A stretch of DNA of 64,000 nt, from NCBI GenBank assembly GCA_017399225.1, contig JAFQEB010000021.1, positions 1 through 64,000 on the forward strand, written 5' to 3'. Within the stretch, counting starts at the first letter, position 1. Each line of letters begins with the position of its first letter. Shown here piece after piece: positions 57,751-64,000 of this stretch. This DNA is from Clostridia bacterium. Its GTDB lineage: Bacteria; Bacillota_A; Clostridia; Christensenellales; Aristaeellaceae. A program made the position numbers and the translations under genes. A model generated the notes under the pieces. It searched no databases, was not told the DNA's origin, and saw only the letters and a list, made by a program, of their open reading frames with translations.

Positions 57751-57810
57751 GGGCGCTGCCCCTGTGCCCCGCTCAAGGGCGTTGCGCCCCTGAGACCCCT
57801 TTGGGCCGAG
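57751..57810. repeat. Dispersed GC-rich hairpin repeat, family E (copy 3)
   Basis: GGGCGCTGCCCCTGTGCCCC, CAAGGGCGTTGCGCCCCTGAGACCCCTTT in short stems, with the same GCTCAAGGGCG/CGCCCC units as the copies at 17485 and 42867. Confidence 0.55.
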
Positions 57811-57888
57811 GTGCTGCCGGTTCCTTCCCTTGCAGGAGGGATCGGCGCGTGCACCGGCGCAGGCAGGGTGCGGGGAGAAGACTCTCCC

Positions 57889-57918
57889 TTGACAGGCCGT
57901 GCCTGCCCGGGGTATCAT
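57889..57918 (+). promoter_or_regulatory. Promoter of the HAD phosphatase operon
   Basis: TTGACA (57889-57894), an 18-bp spacer and TATCAT (57913-57918). Confidence 0.65.
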
Positions 57919-57954
57919 AGATAAGTATATGACGTCTTTTTCGGAGGTATACCC

Positions 57955-58593
57955 ATGACGATTCTCTGGGACTGGAACGGCACGCTGGTGGCTGATGTAC
58001 CCCATGTGGTGGAAATGAACAACCTGGTGCTGGAGCAGTTCGGCTACCGGCACACCTCTGAAGAGGAATACCGCGCAAAGTTCCGCCACCCGGTACATGA
58101 ATACTATTACGACCTGGGCGTGACGGCGGAGGACTTCCCCCAGATCGCAAAGGTGTGGAACAAGGCCTATGTGGATGGCTTTGACCGCGTGCCCCTGGCC
58201 CCCGGTGCAGCCGACGCGGTTCGCCGCTTCAAGGCCGCCGGGCATAAGCAGGTCATCATCTCCGCCTCCCAGGTGGATCAGCTGCGGGCCCAGGTGGAGC
58301 ACTTCCCCGAGCTGCGGGGCATGTTTGACGAGGTACTGGGTCTGAGCAACCAGCTGGCCGTGAGCAAGGTGCACCTGGCGACGGACTTCCTGGCCCGCAC
58401 CGGCGTCGATCCTGCCGACTGTGCCTTCATCGGAGACACCACCCACGACGCGGAAACCGCCGCGGCCATCGGCTGCCGCTGCTTCCTTGTCGAGGGCGGC
58501 CACCAGGAGCGCAGCGTGCTGGATACGGCGGAGAATGCCATGGTCGTTCCTTCTCTGAACGAGGTTCTGGAGCGGCTGGAGGTACTGAAATGA
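57955..58593 (+). CDS. HAD-family phosphatase (phosphoglycolate-phosphatase-like)
   Basis: A 212-residue HAD hydrolase with a DWNGT motif at residues 6-10, which has Asn where the family's general acid Asp normally sits (DxDGT). It then has a helical cap, motif II ISAS, a Lys in VSKVHLATDFL and motif IV FIGDTTHDAETA. The Asn form is known in some HAD members and may lower or change activity. It overlaps the next gene by 4 nt (ATGA). The substrate is unknown. Confidence 0.85.
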   Translation: MTILWDWNGTLVADVPHVVEMNNLVLEQFGYRHTSEEEYRAKFRHPVHEYYYDLGVTAEDFPQIAKVWNKAYVDGFDRVPLAPGAADAVRRFKAAGHKQVIISASQVDQLRAQVEHFPELRGMFDEVLGLSNQLAVSKVHLATDFLARTGVDPADCAFIGDTTHDAETAAAIGCRCFLVEGGHQERSVLDTAENAMVVPSLNEVLERLEVLK

Positions 58594-59087
58594 ATAAGCA
58601 AGACTGGATGAAGGCGCTGCAAAGAATGGCCCAGGGCGAGCGTATGGTAGACGCGCTCGGGTTGTTTGAGCAGCACAAGGATGAGGTAGTCGACATGCTC
58701 TTCGGGGAGAAGGCGTGTGCAGCAACGGCCGCCGCGGCCTCGGGAGACAGCCTGTTTGAACGAGACACCCGCGAGATCGCGCAGCTGGTAGCGAAGTGGT
58801 CCATCTATGCACTGCCGTTGGATGAAGAAGTGCTTGGCATCACCGTGGATGTAAGCCAGCCTGATCAGCCGCCGCTTGTCATAGCGCGCACCGAGGGCGG
58901 AGAGGTCTTCCTGTTTGACGTGAACGAGGCTTCCCGTGCCAATGAGGATCACCTGGAGGACTGCCGTCATGTGGAGGCCTCATGGAGCGACTGGCAGGAT
59001 CGCCCTGAATTCCTCCCCCTGTTCTGCGAGACGCTGACTGCCGCCCCGACCGCTCAGGGGCTGCCAGCACCGGAATATATCCACTGA
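58590..59087 (+). CDS. Uncharacterised protein, paralogue of the next gene
   Basis: A 165-residue acidic cytoplasmic protein of no family I know. It has an N-terminal helical part (NKQDWMKALQRMAQGERMVDALGLFEQHKDEVVDML), a middle IAQLVAKWSIYALP and a C-terminal LPLFCETLTAAPTAQGLPAPEYIH. The same frame of features (AHIVAKW; FIPVFKSALNTALKGYGLPVPEYRL) recurs in the adjacent gene, so the two are tandem paralogues that have diverged. It is translationally coupled to the HAD phosphatase. Function unknown. Confidence 0.75.
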   Translation: MNKQDWMKALQRMAQGERMVDALGLFEQHKDEVVDMLFGEKACAATAAAASGDSLFERDTREIAQLVAKWSIYALPLDEEVLGITVDVSQPDQPPLVIARTEGGEVFLFDVNEASRANEDHLEDCRHVEASWSDWQDRPEFLPLFCETLTAAPTAQGLPAPEYIH

Positions 59088-59108
59088 TATCCGTAAGGAG
59101 GCTCTCCC

Positions 59109-59609
59109 ATGCCCAACGAGAACACCTGGCTGGACGACCTTTTGGCGCAGGTTGCCTCCGGTGCCATGCAGCCGCAGGACGCGCTGCAGCAGTTCTTCCT
59201 CCATAAGCGCAAAGCCGGAGAGGCCTCTCTCACCGAGGAGGATCACGCCTTCATCAGCGCCATGGATGCGGTGGAAACAGCGCACATCGTCGCCAAATGG
59301 TGCGCCCGCAGCGCTGCCGCCCAGGGCGGCGTCACCGCGATCCTGGCAGATTTGCGCCGCCCGGGCTTCTTCCGCATGAACCGCCGCCCGCCGCTGGTCA
59401 GCGGCATATCGCTGGTTTCCGGACGCAGCGTGATGCTCTTCTCCCCCGCCGACGTCTCCGGCGACGACGAGTATGCCGAGGACTGCATCCGCGTTTCCGG
59501 CAGCTTTGCCGGCGCGCCGGGCGATCCCGCCTTTATCCCCGTATTCAAAAGCGCCCTGAACACAGCCCTGAAAGGCTACGGACTTCCCGTGCCCGAATAC
59601 CGGCTGTAA
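59109..59609 (+). CDS. Uncharacterised protein, paralogue of the preceding gene
   Basis: A 166-residue protein starting MPNENTWLDDLLAQVASGAMQPQDAL after AAGGAGG. It matches the preceding protein in the central (A/Q)xIVAKW helix and the C-terminal (F)xPxF...GLPxPEY. It contains a beta-rich middle (PPLVSGISLVSGRSVMLFSP) aligned with PPLVIARTEGGEVFLF in its neighbour. It precedes the P-type ATPase by 18 bp and is probably in the same operon. Function unknown. Confidence 0.75.
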   Translation: MPNENTWLDDLLAQVASGAMQPQDALQQFFLHKRKAGEASLTEEDHAFISAMDAVETAHIVAKWCARSAAAQGGVTAILADLRRPGFFRMNRRPPLVSGISLVSGRSVMLFSPADVSGDDEYAEDCIRVSGSFAGAPGDPAFIPVFKSALNTALKGYGLPVPEYRL

Positions 59610-59627
59610 CAGGGCACAGGAGGAGTC

Positions 59628-61967
59628 ATGACTGAACCCCTGCATATCCCCGCCGGGCTTCCCGCCGACTTCCAGCCCACCGGGCCGGAAGGGCTGAGCG
59701 ATCAGGAAGCCGCAGGTCGCAAAAGCAACCAAACGACTGCCAGCCCCGGCAAATCCGTCTGGCAGATCCTTTCGGGAAACCTGTTCACTCCCTTCAACCT
59801 GCTCAACGTCGCCCTGGCGGTCTGCCTGGCGCTGGTGGGCTCCTGGCGGAACATGCTCTTCATGGGCGTGGTGATCTCCAACACGGTCATCGGCACCGTG
59901 CAGGAGCTGCGGGCCCGGGCCACCATCCGCCGCCTGACGCTGCTGAGCGCCCCCCGGGCGCATGTGATGCGGAACGGGCAGGTGCGCACCTGCCGCGCAG
60001 AGGAGCTGGCGGAGGGCGACCTGATCCTCCTCCACGCGGGCGATCAGGTCATGGCCGATGCGATGATCGTCAGCGGCCAGGGTGCAGCGAACGAATCGCT
60101 GCTGACGGGCGAGAGCGACCCCATCCGCAAGCAGCCCGGCGACTGGCTCATGTCCGGCAGCTACGTCACCGAGGGCAGCTTCACCGCCCAGCTGGTTTTT
60201 GTGGGCGACGACAGCTATGCCGCCCGCCTCACCAGCTCAGCCCGGGAGATCAAGCGGCCCAGATCCGCCCTGATGGCAGAGCTGAACAAGCTGATCCGCT
60301 TCGTCAGCATTATCCTGCTGCCCCTGGGCGTGCTGCTCTTCCTCAAGGAGTACCTGCTGAGCCAAGCCCCCCTGCAGGAGGCCGTCCCCGAGGCCGTCGC
60401 CGCCATGGTCGGCATGATCCCCGAGGGGCTGATGCTGCTGACCAGCGTGGCCATGGCCGTAGGCGTGGTGAAGCTGGGTCTCCGCCATACGCTGGTGCAG
60501 GAGCTCTACGGCATCGAGACCCTCGCCCGTGCCGACGTATTGTGCCTGGACAAGACCGGCACCCTCACCACCGGCCGGATGATCGTGCAGGAGCTTGTGC
60601 CGGTGGATCTGTCCGCCGATGATCTGGAGGCGGCCCTCAGCCGCTTCCTGGGGGCCGTGGACGAACCCTCCGGCACGCTGGACGCCCTGCGCGCCGCCGT
60701 GAAGCCCGGTACGGAAGAGGCGCTCGCCCGCCTTCCCTTCTCCTCCGAACGCAAAAAATCTGCCGTCTCCTTCCGTGACGGCACGACGCTCATCCTGGGC
60801 GCGCCGAACTATGTGCTGCCTCCGGAGGAGCTCGCGCCGCTGGAAAGCACCATTGCCGGGTATGCCGCCCGGGGCTGCCGCGTACTGCTGCTGGCAGAGG
60901 CCGACGGCTGCATCGACGGCGAGCTTCTCCCGCCGGTACAATGCGTCACCGGTCTGTGTATCCTGGCCGATGAGCTGCGCGCCTCCGCCGCCGAAACGCT
61001 GCAGTACTTCCGCGAGCAGGACGTGACGCTCAAGGTCATCAGCGGCGACGACCCCCGCACCGTGGAGGCCATCGCCCGCAGCATCGGCCTGACCGGCGAG
61101 GCCGTGGACGCCTCCACCCTTTCCGACGCCGATCTGGCTGCCGCCTGCGAGCGCTTCACCATCTTCGGCCGCGTGACGCCGGTGCAGAAAAAGCTGCTGG
61201 TCGAGTCCCTCAAGGCCCAGGGACACAGCGTCGCCATGACCGGCGACGGCGTGAACGACATCCCGGCCCTGAAGGCGGCGGACTGCTCCATCGCCATGCC
61301 CGGCGGCGCAGACGCAGCACGCCAGGTCGCCCAGCTGACGCTGCTGGACGGCGACTTTTCCAGCCTGCCCCTGGTGGTGGGCGAAGGCCGCCGCGTCGTC
61401 GGCAACATCACCCGGGCTGCCTCCCTCTTCCTGGTCAAGACGCTGTACTCCTTTGCGCTGGCGGCGCTGGTGCTGTTCCTGCCGGTGGATTACCCCTTCC
61501 AGCCCATCCAGCTGACCCTCGTCAGCTCCCTGACGGTCGGCGTACCTTCCTTTTTCCTGGCGCTGGAGCCCCGCAACGCCCGCATCCGCGGCGGCTTCCT
61601 GCAAACGGTGCTGCTCCGGGCCATTCCGGGCGCGGCTGCGGTGACCGTCTGCGCCTTGGCCGCCATGCTGTGCCGCTATCGGGGCTGGTCCGCGGAGGAC
61701 TGCTCCACCCTGGCGACCCTCTCGGCGGGCACGGTGGGGCTGCTGATGCTCATGACCGTATGTCTGCCTCTGACCCGTATGAGAGCCGTCCTGCTGGGCA
61801 CGATGACCGCCGCCTTCGTGGGGGCCGTGCTGGTGCTGGGCCGCATCTTCCTGCTGACCACCCTCGGGCCGCAGCAGTGCATCGGCCTGCTCCTCCTGAT
61901 CGCCGTAGCCGGCAGTGTCATGGCCGCGACGTCCTGGCTGATGCGCCGCTGGAATGCCCGGCGCTGA
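59628..61967 (+). CDS. P-type cation-transporting ATPase (CtpE-like, HAD-IC)
   Basis: A 779-residue membrane ion pump. It has an actuator domain with LLTGESDPIRKQ, the M4 motif MIPEGLMLLTS, the phosphorylation motif DKTGTLTTG (Asp about residue 308), GDDPRTVEAIARSIG in the N/P region and the hinge GDGVNDIPALKAADCSIAM. There are about 10 hydrophobic segments. There is no N-terminal metal-binding domain. PEGL in M4 is shared with CtpE/YfgQ-type ATPases linked to calcium rather than heavy metals; the ion is not proven. The start ATG 59628 follows AGGAGGAGTC. Confidence 0.9.
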   Translation: MTEPLHIPAGLPADFQPTGPEGLSDQEAAGRKSNQTTASPGKSVWQILSGNLFTPFNLLNVALAVCLALVGSWRNMLFMGVVISNTVIGTVQELRARATIRRLTLLSAPRAHVMRNGQVRTCRAEELAEGDLILLHAGDQVMADAMIVSGQGAANESLLTGESDPIRKQPGDWLMSGSYVTEGSFTAQLVFVGDDSYAARLTSSAREIKRPRSALMAELNKLIRFVSIILLPLGVLLFLKEYLLSQAPLQEAVPEAVAAMVGMIPEGLMLLTSVAMAVGVVKLGLRHTLVQELYGIETLARADVLCLDKTGTLTTGRMIVQELVPVDLSADDLEAALSRFLGAVDEPSGTLDALRAAVKPGTEEALARLPFSSERKKSAVSFRDGTTLILGAPNYVLPPEELAPLESTIAGYAARGCRVLLLAEADGCIDGELLPPVQCVTGLCILADELRASAAETLQYFREQDVTLKVISGDDPRTVEAIARSIGLTGEAVDASTLSDADLAAACERFTIFGRVTPVQKKLLVESLKAQGHSVAMTGDGVNDIPALKAADCSIAMPGGADAARQVAQLTLLDGDFSSLPLVVGEGRRVVGNITRAASLFLVKTLYSFALAALVLFLPVDYPFQPIQLTLVSSLTVGVPSFFLALEPRNARIRGGFLQTVLLRAIPGAAAVTVCALAAMLCRYRGWSAEDCSTLATLSAGTVGLLMLMTVCLPLTRMRAVLLGTMTAAFVGAVLVLGRIFLLTTLGPQQCIGLLLLIAVAGSVMAATSWLMRRWNARR

Positions 61968-61990
61968 TCCCATATCCACAGCCGCATAGC

Positions 61991-62035
61991 AAATCCCCCG
62001 GTGCAGCATTTCAGCTGTATCCGGGGGATTTAATC
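61991..62035. terminator. Terminator between the convergent ATPase and membrane-protein genes
   Basis: AAATCCCCCGG / CCGGGGGATTT stem with A- and T-rich flanks on both sides. Confidence 0.8.
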
Positions 62036-62037
62036 TG

Positions 62038-63015
62038 TTAGCCCTGCTGCTCCGGCCTGTTCAGCAGCCGGAAGCACCCGGCTGTTGCGAAGCCCGCTGC
62101 CAGAATGACCAGCAGATCAACGGGCGCCAGCACGATCCCGGGCAGGCCGTCAAAGAGGAAGCCCGCGCCAAAGCGATACAGATGCCCGTGCAGCAGGATC
62201 ATCTCGCCTGCGTACATCAGCAGCGTCATCCCGGCGGCGACGGCCGCAGGCAGCCAGACAGCGGCTCTTCCCCTTCCCAGCAGGAAGGAACCCGCAAAGC
62301 CGCCCGCCGTCATGCCGAGCAGGATGAAGAACAGCGCCATCAGCGCCGCGGACAGGGGCGACACCCGCAAGCTGCCATCCCGCCAGAAGGCCGTGAAGCA
62401 CGCCAGGATGCACAGCCCCAGGAATACTGCCGTGCAGACCGATTGCTGCACCAGCGCCTTCACGCGCCGCCCGTCGCCCGTTCGGGTCAGCTGTCCGAAG
62501 CCGTACAGGCAGTTCAGCAGCACAAGGATCAGCACGACGGAGATGACGTAAAAGTGCAGCTTGAACGCCGGACTATATTCCCCCATCAGGATCTCAACGG
62601 CGGTCTGGGTCTTGTAGGCGGTTTCCGCCGTGCCCCAACCGTTCGGCGGCCTGTAGCACATGAACATCTGCCAGTCCTCCAGCCGGACCACGGTTTCCGC
62701 CGTCGTCACGACCACCCGCTGCTCAAACAGCCATTCCAGCGCAAAGAATGCACCGATGCCCAGCGCCGCGCCCCCCGCCAGCGCATGGCGGCGCAGCAGC
62801 CTCATGCACAGCGGCATCAGCAGCACCGCCAGCAGCACAGCAAGGCAGATCGGCGTGTACGGGATGACATATTTCGGGTAGTTCTCCTTCAGCACTGTAC
62901 CGTTCAGGAGCATATCCCGAACCACCTGCACGCCCATGGCGAGCGGATACCAGGAGGCCAGCAGCACCTCCAGGCAGGCCAGCAGCCAGTATCGGCAAAA
63001 GCGCTTGTTTTGCAA
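62038..63015 (-). CDS. Uncharacterised polytopic membrane protein
   Basis: A 325-residue protein with about eight hydrophobic segments (for example ICLAVLLAVLLMPLCMRLL, FYVISVVLILVLLNCLYGFG and LLVILAAGFATAGCFRLL). A soluble loop sits near residues 98-150 (VVVTTAETVVRLEDWQMF ... MGEYSPAF). It resembles small permease or ABC-type membrane subunits only in general character; no ATPase is adjacent. The start at ATG 63015 follows AGGAGGGAAAAACGTT. It is a single gene of unknown function. Confidence 0.65.
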   Translation of the reverse strand: MQNKRFCRYWLLACLEVLLASWYPLAMGVQVVRDMLLNGTVLKENYPKYVIPYTPICLAVLLAVLLMPLCMRLLRRHALAGGAALGIGAFFALEWLFEQRVVVTTAETVVRLEDWQMFMCYRPPNGWGTAETAYKTQTAVEILMGEYSPAFKLHFYVISVVLILVLLNCLYGFGQLTRTGDGRRVKALVQQSVCTAVFLGLCILACFTAFWRDGSLRVSPLSAALMALFFILLGMTAGGFAGSFLLGRGRAAVWLPAAVAAGMTLLMYAGEMILLHGHLYRFGAGFLFDGLPGIVLAPVDLLVILAAGFATAGCFRLLNRPEQQG

Positions 63016-63182
63016 CGTTTTTCCCTCCTGTTCGTTCCCGTCATACGCTTCCTTGAATCCATTCTATCGCAACAGTCTGCATTTGTCATCCCTCCGCGCC
63101 AGATTTTACAAATCAGCATGATGTTCACAGGAAGTTTCCAAATTTGTGTCCAAAAGGGCTCGATTCCTCTTGACGAGCGTGG

Positions 63183-63188
63183 TATAAT
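63183..63188 (+). promoter_or_regulatory. Extended -10 of the COG0523 GTPase gene
   Basis: TGGTATAAT at 63180-63188 (TATAAT at 63183-63188) about 60 bp before the start. No good -35 is visible. Confidence 0.5.
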
Positions 63189-63250
63189 AAAAGGTGGCGG
63201 GCCATGTGACCCGCGTGACATTGCGACAGTTTGAAATGGAGATCATCGAC

Positions 63251-64000
63251 ATGGTTAAGGTAAACATTATTTCCGGCTTCCTGGGCGCTGGCAAGACCAC
63301 GCTGATCAAGAAGCTGCTGCAGGCCCCCGCTGAAATGAAGGGCGAGAAGATCATCCTGCTGGAGAACGAGTACGGCGACGTGGGCGTGGACGGCGCGTTC
63401 ATGAAGGACGCCGGCGTCATTGTCGACGAGCTGAACAGCGGCTGCATCTGCTGCACGCTGGTGGGCGACTTCCAGAAGGCCGTGGACGAGCTGATCGAGA
63501 AGTACAACCCCGACCGCCTGATCATCGAGCCCAGCGGCGTTGGCAAGCTGAGCGAGATCGTCTCTGCGGTGGAGAAGTGCAAGGCCAATCACCCTGAGAT
63601 GGAGATCGCCGGCTGCGCGACGGTGGTGGACGCTGGCAAGTGCCGTATGCACATGAAGAACTTCGGCGAATTCTTCCTGGATCAGGTGAACACCGCCGAC
63701 ACCGTGATTTTCAGCCGCACCCAGCTGCTCAGCGCTGACCGCGTGGAGAAGAGCCGCGTGCTGATCGAGGAGGCCCATCCCGGCGTGCGCGTGGTCACCA
63801 CCCCCTGGGACGACCTCTCTGCCGAGGTACTGCTGGAGGTGGTCGAGTCCGGCCGCCCCATCGTGCTGCATGTGGAGCATGAGCATCACCACCATGAGCA
63901 TGGCGAGGAGTGCCACTGCCACGACCATGAGCACGAGCACCATCACCACGAGCATGGCGAGGAGTGCCACTGCCATGACCATGACCACGAGCACCATCAC
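63251..64000 (+). CDS. CobW/COG0523-family GTPase metallochaperone, 3' end missing
   Basis: Guides metal (often Zn) insertion using GTP. The visible 250 residues start MVKVNIISGFLGAGKTTLI (Walker A residues 9-16), then ENEYGDVGVDG, the family's Cys motif SGCICCTL (C65, C67, C68) and a TQLLSADR guanine-specificity-type region. From about residue 213 it is a His-rich metal-binding tail with an exact-length tandem 18-residue unit (HEHGEECHCHDH). The start is taken at ATG 63251, 9 nt after GGAG; an ATG 15 nt upstream is possible. The frame is open to the window end. It was not among minus-strand frames, which are shadows here. Confidence 0.9.
   Translation, partial: MVKVNIISGFLGAGKTTLIKKLLQAPAEMKGEKIILLENEYGDVGVDGAFMKDAGVIVDELNSGCICCTLVGDFQKAVDELIEKYNPDRLIIEPSGVGKLSEIVSAVEKCKANHPEMEIAGCATVVDAGKCRMHMKNFGEFFLDQVNTADTVIFSRTQLLSADRVEKSRVLIEEAHPGVRVVTTPWDDLSAEVLLEVVESGRPIVLHVEHEHHHHEHGEECHCHDHEHEHHHHEHGEECHCHDHDHEHHH

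Noticed and set aside
1..64000. tRNA, rRNA, transposase or prophage genes
   Set aside because: None recognised when scanning both strands; small tRNAs could be missed without a covariance search.

Overview
The window reads as one contiguous stretch of a GC-rich member of the Bacillota (Clostridia-like), possibly from a gut or other anaerobic, glycan-rich habitat. The evidence is a tRNA-Ile T-box before ileS, strong AGGAGG ribosome sites with sigma-A type promoters at 17-bp spacing, a bifunctional AdhE under a Rex-like operator, a dimeric GlyRS, a PTS with EI and HPr, intracellular plant-glycan enzymes and many short dispersed intergenic repeats typical of such genomes. There is no 16S gene here, so the taxon is inference.

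Layout. 1-2946: ileS (3' end outside the window) with its T-box leader. 2965-13405: a lower-GC island with two divergent XRE-type regulators, an 18-repeat type I-C CRISPR array, and a complete cas3-cas5c-cas8c-cas7c-cas4-cas1-cas2 operon transcribed towards the array. Directly upstream of cas3, and divergent from it, is a small non-coding transcription unit: promoter, one diverged I-C repeat, a 16-nt guide and a terminator. The guide is identical to a site with a TTC PAM abutting the cas promoter. This looks like a cas-regulating mini-crRNA (CreR-like) that would let Cascade repress its own operon, and it is the most interesting thing in the window.

13406-21080: housekeeping and metabolic genes (esterase, Dabb protein, nucleoside kinase, DEDDh exonuclease, flavoprotein, RpiR regulator, anion transporter). 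21109-28634: a catabolic cluster for plant glycans (SGNH esterase, GH10 xylanase, a TIM-barrel-like unknown, GH2 beta-mannosidase) without export signals, separated by AT-rich tracts and repeats. 28641-33858: a sugar PTS operon (IIA-IIC-IIB, an EEP-fold phosphatase/nuclease, HPr, EI).

34062-36268: a metallophosphoesterase and mnmE. 36430-36700: a cluster of DnaA boxes just after mnmE that I take as a candidate replication origin; most genes to its left are on the minus strand and most to its right on the plus strand. 36894-64000: an SPFH protein with six zinc ribbons, lysA, an orphan 31-codon gene with its own promoter and terminator, a methyltransferase, a four-domain RluA fusion, a radical SAM protein, ksgA, dut, a small zinc ribbon, an APH-fold kinase, adhE, glyS, rtcB, a secreted protein, a DEAD-box helicase, a HAD phosphatase with two paralogous unknowns, a P-type ATPase, a membrane protein and a COG0523 metallochaperone cut by the window end.

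A second theme is invasion by small palindromic repeats: at least five families recur, and copies sit in frame inside ksgA and the SGNH hydrolase and form the C-terminus of a methyltransferase. No tRNA, rRNA or transposase gene was recognised.
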